From assembly GCA_965227935.1 (NCBI GenBank), contig CBDDGS010000055.1:1550001-1614000 (forward strand): a stretch of 64,000 nucleotides of DNA. Direction: 5' to 3'. Positions within the stretch are counted from its first letter, which is position 1. Each line of letters opens with the position of its first letter. Of the stretch, positions 32,250-41,403 are shown one piece after another. Position numbers and translations under genes: made by a program. The stretch comes from JAWPMT01 sp965227935. Lineage in GTDB: Bacteria > Bacteroidota > Bacteroidia > Cytophagales > Cyclobacteriaceae. The notes beneath the pieces were generated by a model. That model had not been told where the DNA came from. It ran no database searches and saw only the letters and a program-made list of their open reading frames with translations.

Positions 32250-33702
32250 CGTACAAGTTCATTCCTGCTTCGTGGTACTTGTCTCCCTCAACCCAGAATG
32301 GCCGCTCCTCCCGATCTGCGATCAGTTGTCCAGAATAGACGTAGGCCCGAAAAAACTTCAGTAGATACTCATAATCCAGAGACTCGGGATCGTCACCCGG
32401 CCGATGATAGTACTTGCCTATCTCCTCGTCGAAAGCCGTAAATCCCAAACTGAAAGTAGGGGCGGGGATTCCTTTCGCTGCGAAGTTGACGTTGTCCGAC
32501 CGGTCAAAAAGGCTTTGTTCTTTGGCAGGATCTTCGATTGCCTGGAGGCCGAAGGTCTTACATGCCTCGACGATCTCATCTCTTGCGGTCGTCCGATCCA
32601 GTCCGATGATGGTGGCGAGTGAAGTGTCATTGTAGCCGCCGTTGTCACTGTTGAAGCAGTAGACGATCTGATCAAGGCTGACAGGTGAGTTTTCTACATA
32701 GTGGCGGCTCCCTAGCAGTCCCTTTTCCTCTGCCGTGAAGAGGATGAACAGCGCTGATCGCTTCGGAGGATATTGAGCGAAGTATTCAGCCATCGAGATT
32801 ACGGTGACTGTGCCTACTGCATTGTCTCGCGCGCCGTTGTAGATGCTGTCTCCCTCGTCGTCGGGTCTTCCGACCCCTACGTGGTCGTAGTGGGCCGAGT
32901 AGACCACATATTCGTCTTTCAAGTCGGGGTCTGTCCCTTCGATGTAACCGACGATATTCTGAGATGCCAATGATCGTGCTACTGCCCCCTCGACCTTCAA
33001 GGACGCCGTGGCATCTTCTGCTCGGAAGAGTTCGATTTTTTCGTTGTTGGAGTCATTGACCCATATGGACATTAGATCGCTGCCACCGTCATCGATGCTC
33101 ACCCGGGTCCTTCCCAAAAATCTGGTCAATAAGCTCCAAGGAATGCCTGTGCTATTGTACAGTTCGATGAGGGCCACCGCACCGGCCGCTTCTGCGCGTG
33201 CGCGCTTTTCACGCGAGATCCCAAACCACTCCCGTGGGTTGCTGATCCCTGGGGCACCGCAAAGGGCCACGACCACTTTGCCAGTAAGATCTTTACCCTC
33301 AAAATCGGCGGGCTCACCGTAGTTGACATAGATGATGTCTGCGGTAAGCTCTATGTCCCCTCCGGCGACTAGCAGCGCATCGGTTCCGAGGCTTAGAGAA
33401 GTACCACCAATATCGATAGACCCTGACTCCGGTGCGGATTGCTCGGTGAGCGGTACGGGCTGAAAGTAGTCAGGGTACTGTTCAAATGCTCGCACACCGA
33501 TGGATCGGAACAGGGCTTTTGCGTATTCTGCGGCAATCTGCAATTCCGGTGACCCGGTATCGCGACCGCGCAAAGCATCGGATGCGAGAAAGCCAATGTG
33601 CGCCTGGATTTTGTCTTTGGTGACAATCCGTTCGATTGATTGTGGCTGTGCAAGACTCCACAATGTGGAGAGCAACAGGGAGGAGGCCAGAAGTAGCTTC
33701 AT
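32239..33702 (-). CDS. Exported M28-family metallopeptidase
   Basis: A 487-residue protein with a signal peptide (1-18, SLAQP). A protease-associated (PA) insert (about 115-220) precedes the M28 catalytic zinc domain. Metal ligands are visible in YSAHYDHVG, GARDNAVGT, LFTAEEKGLLGS (Glu-Glu), FNSDNGGYN, and a late His in YYHRPGDDP. It is an aminopeptidase-like enzyme that should clip N-terminal residues from peptides in the periplasm or outside. It shares a transcript with the cupin gene downstream. Confidence 0.92.
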   Translation of the reverse strand: MKLLLASSLLLSTLWSLAQPQSIERIVTKDKIQAHIGFLASDALRGRDTGSPELQIAAEYAKALFRSIGVRAFEQYPDYFQPVPLTEQSAPESGSIDIGGTSLSLGTDALLVAGGDIELTADIIYVNYGEPADFEGKDLTGKVVVALCGAPGISNPREWFGISREKRARAEAAGAVALIELYNSTGIPWSLLTRFLGRTRVSIDDGGSDLMSIWVNDSNNEKIELFRAEDATASLKVEGAVARSLASQNIVGYIEGTDPDLKDEYVVYSAHYDHVGVGRPDDEGDSIYNGARDNAVGTVTVISMAEYFAQYPPKRSALFILFTAEEKGLLGSRHYVENSPVSLDQIVYCFNSDNGGYNDTSLATIIGLDRTTARDEIVEACKTFGLQAIEDPAKEQSLFDRSDNVNFAAKGIPAPTFSLGFTAFDEEIGKYYHRPGDDPESLDYEYLLKFFRAYVYSGQLIADREERPFWVEGDKYHEAGMNLYDGQ

Positions 33703-33790
33703 TGAAGAATTTTAGATTTTCTTTGAAGTTAGGAAAAGTGGACGGATCCCGGCGACAATTCCTTCGTCGTGCGGCTTATTTGAATGGTCT

Positions 33791-34603
33791 ATGGTGGAAA
33801 CATGTCTTAATTGTGGTCAGCCGATCGAGCGCGCCTATTGTGGAGAGTGCGGCCAGAAAAACAAAGAGAATTCGGACCGTTCTCTGAGAAGGTTGATAGG
33901 CGAAGTGGTGACCAATGTATTTTTCTTCGACAATCGGTTGTGGGTGAGTTTGCGCTACTTGTTTTTGAAACCAGGCCAGATGACACGGGAGTATCTTGAA
34001 GGCAAGCGCCGGAAATTCATTTCTCCTATTTCTATTTTTCTCTTTGCCAATCTCCTGTACTTCTTTACCAATCCCATTACGGACTACTCACTACCGTTGT
34101 ATGACCAGTTGCAGCGACAAACGCATAGTGCGTATGCCCGGAAGCTTGTCCAGGAACGACTGGCGACCCGCGACATCACAATGGAAGACTATACCCAGAC
34201 GTACAATGCCGCCTCACTCAATCTTTCAAAGTCTGTCATGATTTTGAATGTGCCGCTCTTAGCACTATTCCTATGGCCTGCTTTCGCGAGGCGGAGCAGG
34301 TTCTACTATGATACGCTCATTTTTAGCCTGCATTATTTTACGCTTTTTCTCTTGGGGCTAGTAGTTGGGAAGGCCGTCCATGAGCTTACGGTCGCTGCTG
34401 GAGTGCCTATGCCCGATGGCTTCATGTTGGTCCTGGTGGGGCTGGTGCTTCCCTTTGTATATGGTGTTTTGAGTACGAGGATCTTTGCCAGGTACAAGTG
34501 GGTCTTCTGTATATTGGTGGGGATTGCTATCATGCTAAGCCTTTTTCTCGCGCAGTTCTTTTACAGGGCGCTAATTTTCTTTCTCACCTTCGCCTTTACC
34601 TAG
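33791..34603 (+). CDS. DUF3667 membrane protein with an N-terminal zinc ribbon
   Basis: A 270-residue protein: two CxxC pairs within the first 22 residues (CLNCGQPIERAYCGECGQ) make a zinc ribbon. A helical segment (RRLIGEVVTNVFFFDNRLW) and the DUF3667 motif FLKPGQMTREYLEGKRRKF come next, followed by four or five membrane helices. DUF3667 proteins are widespread in Bacteroidota and uncharacterised. Divergent from the M28 peptidase gene. Confidence 0.88.
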   Translation: MVETCLNCGQPIERAYCGECGQKNKENSDRSLRRLIGEVVTNVFFFDNRLWVSLRYLFLKPGQMTREYLEGKRRKFISPISIFLFANLLYFFTNPITDYSLPLYDQLQRQTHSAYARKLVQERLATRDITMEDYTQTYNAASLNLSKSVMILNVPLLALFLWPAFARRSRFYYDTLIFSLHYFTLFLLGLVVGKAVHELTVAAGVPMPDGFMLVLVGLVLPFVYGVLSTRIFARYKWVFCILVGIAIMLSLFLAQFFYRALIFFLTFAFT

Positions 34604-34753
34604 CGCTCCCATTGCGGCTCAATCGTTGTGGTACTTGTCAGGTCACTTAGTAACCGGGAGAAGGTACTTGATGTCAACCAGGGAGTTGGATTCTGGCTGA
34701 CACTCGGTCCAATATCCTTTAATACCGACGGACAACTACTGACAGGATTTCCT

Positions 34754-34761
34754 TAAGTTTG
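34754..34761 (+). promoter_or_regulatory. -7 box of the M20 amidohydrolase gene
   Basis: TAAGTTTG is an exact TAnnTTTG match, 23 bp before the ATG at 34784, which would give a short leader. No clear -33 TTG is present. Confidence 0.4.
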
Positions 34762-34783
34762 TCGTTGCTCAAAGTCAAGAATC

Positions 34784-36094
34784 ATGAAAAAACTGCTCTT
34801 CGTCTTGCTGGTCCTACCACTGGCAAGCTTCAACGGCAATCCCCCAGTGATTGATCGGTCGGCGATTGCCGACGACATCGATTATCTCGTCAGCTTCTAT
34901 AAAGATATTCACCAGAATCCGGAGATTTCTCTCCGAGAAAAAGAGACTTCCGCCAAGCTGGCGAGCGAACTTCGAAAGGTCGGCTTTGAGGTGACAGAAA
35001 ATTTTGGTGGATACGGCATTGTCGGCATGCTCAAGAATGGTGCTGGCCCGCAGATCCTTTATCGGACAGATATGGACGCCCTTCCAATGTATGAGAAGTC
35101 TGAGCTTTCGTATGCGAGCGAGGTCGAAGTGGATTGGAATGGTGCGATGGTCGGGACGATGCACTCTTGCGGTCACGACATGCACATGGCGACGTGGCTG
35201 GGAACGGCAAGGGCGATGGCTGCCAATAAAGACAAGTGGAGCGGTACCCTCATGCTGATCGGTCAGCCTGCTGAGGAGATTGGTCTGGGAGCGAAAATGA
35301 TGCTGGATGAGGGGCTCTATGACAAGTTTGGAGTGCCAGACTATGGGGTGGGTCTCCACTGCAGCCCGACATTGCCAGCCGGGACTGTCGGCCTGGCTTC
35401 CGGATATACTATGGCTAACACGGAGAGCATCGACATAAAGGTATTCGGAGTCGGTGCTCATGGTGCTTCACCACACATGTCCATCGATCCCGTCGTGGTC
35501 GCGAGTATGATCGTCATGGACTTACAGACGATTGTAAGCCGGAGCTTGAAGCCTGTAGACGATGCGGTCGTGACGGTCGGTGCTATAAAGGGAGGTACGA
35601 AGCACAACATCATTCCTGACGAGGTCACGCTGCAGTTGACCGTGCGTACCTTCAAGCAGGAAGTCAGAGAATTGGTGCATAAGAGAATCCGTGAGATATC
35701 CAGGGGCATCGGTATCGCTGCGGGCCTGCCAGAGGATAAGCTGCCGGAGGTAATCATTCCTGATGTATATACGCCGGCAAATTTCAACGATGAGCAGCTG
35801 ACAGAAGATATCAAAGCTTCCGCTGCGAAGGCCATTGGTGCAGACAACGTCCTCTACGCTGAACCGCAGATGGTGGGTGAGGATTTTGCACGATATGGAC
35901 AAACGGAGGATGACGTGCCGACGGTACTCTTCTGGTTGGGGACAGTGCCAGAGGAGCGTCTGGCGTCGGGAAATCTGCCCGGATTGCATTCGCCATTTTA
36001 CTTTCCTGAGCCCGCGAAATCTCTTGAATCTGGGGTGGCTGTTACAAGCCAATCATTGATTGACCTTTTTGCCAAAGGAGCGAAGAGCAACTAG
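34784..36094 (+). CDS. M20-family amidohydrolase/peptidase (hippurate-hydrolase-like), exported
   Basis: A 436-residue protein with a short signal peptide (1-17). The M20D fold: HQNPEISLREKET, YRTDMDALPM (Asp bridge), MHSCGHDMHMA (metal ligands), GQPAEEIGLGAKMML (catalytic Glu pair), GLHCSP, a dimerisation domain with GAHGASPH, and a final LPGLHSPFYFP. It hydrolyses N-acyl amino acids or peptides with a binuclear metal site. The signal peptide points to a periplasmic place of action. It converges with a DUF6702-like gene one base away. Confidence 0.93.
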   Translation: MKKLLFVLLVLPLASFNGNPPVIDRSAIADDIDYLVSFYKDIHQNPEISLREKETSAKLASELRKVGFEVTENFGGYGIVGMLKNGAGPQILYRTDMDALPMYEKSELSYASEVEVDWNGAMVGTMHSCGHDMHMATWLGTARAMAANKDKWSGTLMLIGQPAEEIGLGAKMMLDEGLYDKFGVPDYGVGLHCSPTLPAGTVGLASGYTMANTESIDIKVFGVGAHGASPHMSIDPVVVASMIVMDLQTIVSRSLKPVDDAVVTVGAIKGGTKHNIIPDEVTLQLTVRTFKQEVRELVHKRIREISRGIGIAAGLPEDKLPEVIIPDVYTPANFNDEQLTEDIKASAAKAIGADNVLYAEPQMVGEDFARYGQTEDDVPTVLFWLGTVPEERLASGNLPGLHSPFYFPEPAKSLESGVAVTSQSLIDLFAKGAKSN

Positions 36095-36095
36095 A

Positions 36096-36575
36096 CTACA
36101 GGGGAAATTTGCAGTCAGGCTTGTTGACGGTCAGCTTGCAGAAGCGCTGTTTGCCGGCCATTATCTTTATGATGTTGGCTTGCGTGGGGAAGAGCTCCAT
36201 AAAGTGCTTATCTGTTACCTCTATTGATTGCCAGGCACCCAGTTGTGGCATATCAAAGGACACCCAGTAAGAATCCCCTTCTTTGCTAGCCGAAGTATAT
36301 CTCAGTAGAATGGGCTGGCCGTTTATTTTGATCTTCAGGTGCGACTGGAAGTAGCGTTGGATCAGCAGCCTGTTTTCCGAGCAAAACTGACCATCAGACA
36401 CCTGCCGGTAGTTGCTGTCGTAGTTGCGGATGGCATTTTGAAGATCATCGGTGAACACCTTTACTTGCACGCGTTCTTCAGTGATCTCGACGACGGAAAT
36501 GTACACAGCATGGTCGGAAGCTACTGGATGATACAGTAGCACCAGCGCGGATAGGTATGTTAGTACTGCGTACAT
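36096..36575 (-). CDS. DUF6702-like exported protein
   Basis: A 159-residue protein with an N-terminal signal-like segment (1-20). The body has HAVYISVVEITEERVQVKVFTDDLQNAIRN and LIQRYFQSHLKIKINGQPI, which match the DUF6702 pattern of Bacteroidota (HxxxxSVxxI, FxDDxxxA, a KxNGxxI strand). Three Cys in the C-terminal half (FCSEN, FCKLTVNKPDC) could form disulphides. Function unknown. Confidence 0.75.
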   Translation of the reverse strand: MYAVLTYLSALVLLYHPVASDHAVYISVVEITEERVQVKVFTDDLQNAIRNYDSNYRQVSDGQFCSENRLLIQRYFQSHLKIKINGQPILLRYTSASKEGDSYWVSFDMPQLGAWQSIEVTDKHFMELFPTQANIIKIMAGKQRFCKLTVNKPDCKFPL

Positions 36576-36705
36576 GGGGCGGCCAGTGTTGTTTTGGATT
36601 CTCCTCTCAAGATAGTGAATTATAACTGATTTGCAATGAAATATTGCTACGTAATCCGCCTATAGTGCAAAATGCCGGCTGGTCCCATGGTGCCGTGGAA
36701 TGAAC

Positions 36706-36738
36706 AAAAAAACCTCCCCGATTTTCATCAGGGAGGCT
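36706..36738 (-). terminator. Terminator of the proS-nfeD-floA unit
   Basis: CCTCCC / GGGAGG stem with a 12-nt loop, followed on the minus strand by a run of seven T; 32 bp after the floA stop. Confidence 0.82.
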
Positions 36739-36769
36739 TGAGTGCTTCGGTGTACCTTATCGAGTACGG

Positions 36770-37783
36770 TTATTCTTTTTTCTTCTTGGAGCCGGAGTCG
36801 GTACCAGCTATGGACTCACGCATATCGGTGTCAGCCTGAATGTTTTGGAATTTGTAGTAGTCCATGATTCCCAGGTTGCCATCGCGGAAGGCCTCGGCGA
36901 TTGCTTTTGGGATTTCGGCCTCTGCGAGGATCACCTTGGCTCTTGCTTCTTGTGCTTTCGCAACCATTTCCTGCTCTTCGGCAACGGCCATTGCACGTCT
37001 CTCTTCGGCCTTGGCCTCTGCCACTTTGAGGTCGGCGGAGGCTTGATCCGTCTGGAGCTTCGCTCCAATGTTTGCCCCGACGTCCACGTCGGCGATATCG
37101 ATACTGAGGATCTCAAAAGCCGTACCGGCATCTAGCCCTCTCTGCAAGACAAGCTTCGAGATCTTGTCGGGGTTTTCCAATACTTCTTTGTGCGTGGCCG
37201 CAGATCCAATGGAGGTCACAATACCCTCCCCGACTCTCGCGAGGATGGTGTCTTCGCCGGCACCCCCGACGAGCTGCTGGATATTGGCACGAACCGTCAC
37301 TCGTGCTTTTGCCACGAGCTGGATGCCATCTGCAGCTACAGCAGCGACCGAAGGAGTGTTAATTACTTTTGGATTTACTGAAATCTGTACTGCCTCGAAG
37401 ACGTCACGACCGGCGAGGTCAATAGCCGTGGCCTGCTTAAAGGTCAGATTGATATTCGCTTTGTCGGCAGAGATCAGCGCCTTGATCACCTGTGGGACAT
37501 TACCTCCTGCCAGAAAGTGCGTTTCCAGCTCTTGCGTCCTCAACGGGCGCGGAGGAGCATTTTGATCTTCTGTGATCATCAGACCAGCCTTTGTGGCTGT
37601 GATAAGGGAATTAACAATGACGGAGGGTGGTACTTTTCTGATTCGCATGAAGATCAACTCGATCAGACTGACACGGACGTTGGAAAATACCGCCGTGATC
37701 CAGAGGTTGACCGGTACGAAGTAGAGGAATACGAAAAAGAAAACGATCCCCAGGAATATGATAATGATATAATAGAAATCCAT
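36770..37783 (-). CDS. floA: Flotillin-like protein FloA
   Basis: A 337-residue protein: an N-terminal hairpin-type membrane segment (4-30), then an SPFH-like domain typical of YqfA/FloA (SLIELIFMRIRKVPPSVIVNSL, GRDVFEAVQISVNPKVINTP, IDIADVDVGANIGAKLQTDQA). A long Ala/Glu/Lys coiled coil follows (about 235-300), and the tail is basic. FloA scaffolds membrane microdomains and affects fluidity and protein assembly. The gene order proS-nfeD-floA is on one strand, and NfeD is the usual partner of flotillins. Confidence 0.95.
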   Translation of the reverse strand: MDFYYIIIIFLGIVFFFVFLYFVPVNLWITAVFSNVRVSLIELIFMRIRKVPPSVIVNSLITATKAGLMITEDQNAPPRPLRTQELETHFLAGGNVPQVIKALISADKANINLTFKQATAIDLAGRDVFEAVQISVNPKVINTPSVAAVAADGIQLVAKARVTVRANIQQLVGGAGEDTILARVGEGIVTSIGSAATHKEVLENPDKISKLVLQRGLDAGTAFEILSIDIADVDVGANIGAKLQTDQASADLKVAEAKAEERRAMAVAEEQEMVAKAQEARAKVILAEAEIPKAIAEAFRDGNLGIMDYYKFQNIQADTDMRESIAGTDSGSKKKKE

Positions 37784-37853
37784 TGATGATTTGGTTAAGG
37801 CGTTTTGTTGTGAAGTTCAAGCAATTTTTGATAAAATCAAATTCGCTGTTCTG

Positions 37854-38321
37854 TCACGAAATTGGCTCGACGTAAATCTTGTTGTTTTCGATCTTGATGA
37901 CTTTGACGGGCAACTTCTCGTCGACGAAACCTCCCAATGAAGTCACTTCTATTTCTTTGTCCTCAAAACTCGCTTTACCAATAGGCCGCAGAGAGGAAAC
38001 GGTTTTTCCTTCATCACCGACTTTCAGGTCCAGTTTGAAGTCCTCATTGACTTTGCCGCTCATGACACCTTTTAGTGAAAATCGCTCCCAGGACTTTACC
38101 TTGAATGAAACGATGAGCGTCGAGATATACACGACCGCAGAAGCGACGATTGTGATGGTTCCTCCTGTGCTACCGTAGTTGATGAAGCTCAGATAGATCC
38201 CGTAGGCGCAGCACGCTACACCACCGATCCCTACTATGGTCGTCCCAGGAACAAATACGATCTCAGCGATGACCAGAAACAGCCCAAGCAGCAAAAAACT
38301 AATGATCATGACCAACTCCAT
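37854..38321 (-). CDS. NfeD-family membrane protein
   Basis: A 155-residue short NfeD: three membrane helices (about 3-25, 30-50, 57-77), then an OB-fold domain (GDEGKTVSSLRPIGKASFEDKEIEV ... VIKIENNKIYVEPIS). Short NfeD proteins work with flotillin/SPFH proteins in membrane quality control; the next gene downstream encodes FloA. It starts one base after the proS stop region, so the coupling with proS is tight. Confidence 0.93.
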   Translation of the reverse strand: MELVMIISFLLLGLFLVIAEIVFVPGTTIVGIGGVACCAYGIYLSFINYGSTGGTITIVASAVVYISTLIVSFKVKSWERFSLKGVMSGKVNEDFKLDLKVGDEGKTVSSLRPIGKASFEDKEIEVTSLGGFVDEKLPVKVIKIENNKIYVEPIS

Positions 38322-38322
38322 A

Positions 38323-39798
38323 TCAGTAGGCTTTAGCGAATAATACTTTTCCCTTTGAGGGCTTACCGGTCACCATGCATGTCCCTGGAGTCATATCCCC
38401 GTCCAGAGGTATACAGCGTATGGTGGCTTTGGTTTCGTCTTTCACTTTCTCTTCAGTCTCCGCTGTACCATCCCAGTGAGCGTAGATAAAACCACCCTTC
38501 GATTCCAAAACCTCTTTGAACTCGTCATAAGTTTCGACCGAGTGGGTATTTTCTTCTCTGAATTTCAAGGCTTTCTGGAAAATGCTCTCCTGCATCTCCT
38601 CAAGCAGCTGCTGGATATGGGATACGGCGTCGTCCAGAGCAATGGTCTGCTTCTCTTTTGTATCTCGTCGGGCGATCTCGAGGGTTCCATTTTGCATATC
38701 TCGCTGACCCATTGCTATCCTCACGGGCACGCCTTTCAATTCATACTCGGCAAATTTCCATCCCGGCTTGTGAGTATCCCTGTCGTCAAACTTGACGGAG
38801 ATACCGATCTTCCGAAGATCAGCTTTGATGCCTTCAGCCACTTTTCGGATCGCCTCTAGCTGGTCTTCTCCTTTGTAGATCGGAACGATCACGACTTGAG
38901 TCGGTGCGAGTTTGGGAGGGAGGATCAACCCGTCATCGTCCGAGTGCGCCATGATCAGCGCCCCCATCAGGCGGGTACTTACGCCCCAGGACGTTCCCCA
39001 CACGTATTCTTCGGGTCCTTCTTTGGTCGCGAATTTCACGTCGAAAGCCTTGGCAAAATTCTGACCCAGGAAGTGGCTCGTTCCAGCCTGTAGTGCCTTG
39101 GTATCTTGCATCATGGCCTCGATGCAATAGGTGTCAACAGCCCCAGCAAAACGCTCGCTTTCACTCTTCACACCTTTGATAACAGGCACTGCCATGTAGT
39201 TCTCCACGAAGTCAGCGTACACGTCCAGCATTTGACGGGTTTCGGCCTCCGCCTCTTCGCGCGTGGCGTGGGCTGTATGACCTTCCTGCCACAAGAACTC
39301 GGCAGTCCGGAGGAACAATCTTGTCCGCATTTCCCACCGGACGACGTTTGCCCACTGGTTGAGCAGGAGGGGTAGATCGCGATAGGACTGGATCCAGTTC
39401 TTGTAAGAGTCCCAGATTACTGTCTCGGAAGTAGGTCGGACGATCAACTCTTCCTCGAGCCTTGCATCGGGGTCGACAGTCACACCTGTGTTGTCGTCAT
39501 TGGTTTTGAGGCGATAGTGTGTGACTACCGCACACTCCTTGGCAAAACCCTCTACATGATCCGCTTCTCGACTTAGGTACGATTTTGGGATAAAAAGCGG
39601 AAAATAGACATTCGAATGGCCGGTATCTTTAAACATGCCATCCAGGGTTTGCTGCATTTTTTCCCAAATAGCGAAACCCTCGGGTTTGATGACCATACAA
39701 CCACGCACGGGCGAGTTCTCGGCAAGGCCGGCCTTCTTCACCAGTTCGTTGTACCATAATGAATAATCCTCAGATCTTGCAGGAATTGCTTTGGCCAT
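38323..39798 (-). CDS. proS: Prolyl-tRNA synthetase, short archaeal/eukaryotic-like type
   Basis: A 491-residue class II synthetase. Motif 2 (WEMRTRLFLRTAEFLWQEGHTAH) and motif 3 (GVSTRLMGALIMAHSDDDGLILPP) are visible in residues about 155-320. The anticodon-binding domain and a C-terminal extension with CMVTGKPSKGKVLFAKAY follow. At about 490 residues without the INS editing insert it belongs to the archaeal/eukaryotic-like ProRS class found in Bacteroidota. It charges tRNA-Pro. First gene of the proS-nfeD-floA unit. Confidence 0.95.
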   Translation of the reverse strand: MAKAIPARSEDYSLWYNELVKKAGLAENSPVRGCMVIKPEGFAIWEKMQQTLDGMFKDTGHSNVYFPLFIPKSYLSREADHVEGFAKECAVVTHYRLKTNDDNTGVTVDPDARLEEELIVRPTSETVIWDSYKNWIQSYRDLPLLLNQWANVVRWEMRTRLFLRTAEFLWQEGHTAHATREEAEAETRQMLDVYADFVENYMAVPVIKGVKSESERFAGAVDTYCIEAMMQDTKALQAGTSHFLGQNFAKAFDVKFATKEGPEEYVWGTSWGVSTRLMGALIMAHSDDDGLILPPKLAPTQVVIVPIYKGEDQLEAIRKVAEGIKADLRKIGISVKFDDRDTHKPGWKFAEYELKGVPVRIAMGQRDMQNGTLEIARRDTKEKQTIALDDAVSHIQQLLEEMQESIFQKALKFREENTHSVETYDEFKEVLESKGGFIYAHWDGTAETEEKVKDETKATIRCIPLDGDMTPGTCMVTGKPSKGKVLFAKAY

Positions 39799-39861
39799 AA
39801 GAGTCTTTCAGCTTTTTGGTATAGTATTTGATTTACTCTGCACCGAGAGAGTAAAGAGGCA

Positions 39862-39869
39862 CAAATATA
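39862..39869 (-). promoter_or_regulatory. -7 box of proS
   Basis: TATATTTG on the minus strand is an exact TAnnTTTG match about 64 bp before the proS ATG. No good -33 box at the standard distance. Confidence 0.4.
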
Positions 39870-39934
39870 AATCCGCAATGGAATGGAATCTTGATCTCCG
39901 AATTAATTGTTTTATTTATGTAAATTGTAGGGTT

Positions 39935-41380
39935 ATGAGAGCGAAACACATATTTTCACAATTTTTGGCTATCATTTTCGTCCTCGGGATCGCTCACGTT
40001 TCCTATGCTCAGGAATATGATGATTTGTATTTCACCTCGAAGGACAGGAATATGATGAAGCTGCCTGATGAGGGGCCTTCAGCACAACTTAGCGACTCTC
40101 AGTCTCTCGAGGAATCGTTCTCTGAGGAGGCATACACTGATGATTACTCAGCAAAAAATGTAAATCCTGAATATATCGCAAGGTACCAAAGCCAGTCTGC
40201 TCAAGGAGAGGAGAATCCTACCTATGGTGCCTATTGGGAGCCTGAGGAGGAGCAAGACGTGGAGTACTACCCTGAGGAGGAAGTAGTCGCTGAGCAGGCG
40301 CCTACGATCGTCAATAATTACTATGGTAGCTCTCCCTATAGGTATCAGCCTAGTCGTTGGAGTTTCAGGCCCTCGATGATGATGGGGTACAATTCTTTCT
40401 ACGGCTGGCAAACTGGGTTTGGCATGAGCATGACCTATGGTGATCCTTTCTTTGATCCAAGGTTCGATCCTTTCTATTCGCCATTCTATTCACCATACAG
40501 CTACAATCGATTTGGGTATTACGATCCTTGGTCTGATCCCTTCTATTGCCCTCCTAGCTATGGGTACAACCGCTTCTCACAGCGCAATGCCTATCTCAAT
40601 GGGTACTACAATGGCTATTACGCAGGTGGTGGTACCCGCACGGTAGTTGTTGGTAATCCGAGGGAGTCCTACACAGCTGCCCGTCAGGGACGCAGAGGTA
40701 TGGTGACCAGGGGTACTCCGAGAGCTGCCGCAAGTGGCGTAACTACAAGGGGACAGGGGCTTACAACAGTAGGGTCCGAGGGAACACGCACTTCCAATTC
40801 GAATGGTCGCGTGGCACGGGACTATACCGCCACTCAAAATGCTTACTATGATCGTTCACGACGTAACCGCAACGCTTCCAGCAGCGCCTCAAATGGTCGG
40901 GTGGCTTCATCGAATGTGCGTCAGGGGACTTCACGAGAATACAGCGCTACTACCAATCGGTCCAGCTATTCTACAAGGACCGCGAACAGAAGTAGCTATG
41001 GCAGCACCAACAGGTCTTCCGCAACCGGTCGCTCTGCGACGTCGGTGACACCTCGTTCGACTAGCACGAATAGATCTACAACGAACCCCCGTCGCTACTC
41101 TACGAGCAGCAGTGGACGCAGTAGCAGCACATATAGAAGCAATTCCAGCGGCAGGTCCAATAGGTCGTTCAGCTCGCCAAGCCGGAGTAATTCCCGCAAT
41201 TATTCCAGTCCCAGCAGGTCGAACAGCTACAGCTCACCTGCGCGGCGATCATCTGGTAGTAGCATACAGCGAAGCAGCGGATCTTCACGATCTTATACGG
41301 CCCCATCGCGGTCTTCAGGGAGAAGCTCTGGCGGCCGCTCAAGTTCGGGCACTTCCAGTCGAAGTAGAAGAGGTAACTAG
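39935..41380 (+). CDS. Exported low-complexity Ser/Arg/Tyr-rich protein
   Basis: A 481-residue protein from ATG 39935 (MRAKHIFSQFLAIIFVLG), signal peptide to about residue 25 (SYAQE). The first third is acidic (DDLYFTS..., EPEEEQDVEYYPEEE). The middle is Tyr/Pro/Phe/Gly-rich (repeats of FYSPFYSPYSYN type). The last 200 residues are almost only Ser, Arg, Asn, Thr and Gly. There is no catalytic motif. Such sequences suggest a disordered surface, matrix or adhesion protein. It is 23 bp upstream of an outer-membrane barrel gene and probably co-transcribed with it. Confidence 0.8.
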   Translation: MRAKHIFSQFLAIIFVLGIAHVSYAQEYDDLYFTSKDRNMMKLPDEGPSAQLSDSQSLEESFSEEAYTDDYSAKNVNPEYIARYQSQSAQGEENPTYGAYWEPEEEQDVEYYPEEEVVAEQAPTIVNNYYGSSPYRYQPSRWSFRPSMMMGYNSFYGWQTGFGMSMTYGDPFFDPRFDPFYSPFYSPYSYNRFGYYDPWSDPFYCPPSYGYNRFSQRNAYLNGYYNGYYAGGGTRTVVVGNPRESYTAARQGRRGMVTRGTPRAAASGVTTRGQGLTTVGSEGTRTSNSNGRVARDYTATQNAYYDRSRRNRNASSSASNGRVASSNVRQGTSREYSATTNRSSYSTRTANRSSYGSTNRSSATGRSATSVTPRSTSTNRSTTNPRRYSTSSSGRSSSTYRSNSSGRSNRSFSSPSRSNSRNYSSPSRSNSYSSPARRSSGSSIQRSSGSSRSYTAPSRSSGRSSGGRSSSGTSSRSRRGN

Positions 41381-41403
41381 CAAACAGGAAAACACCACTT
41401 ATC

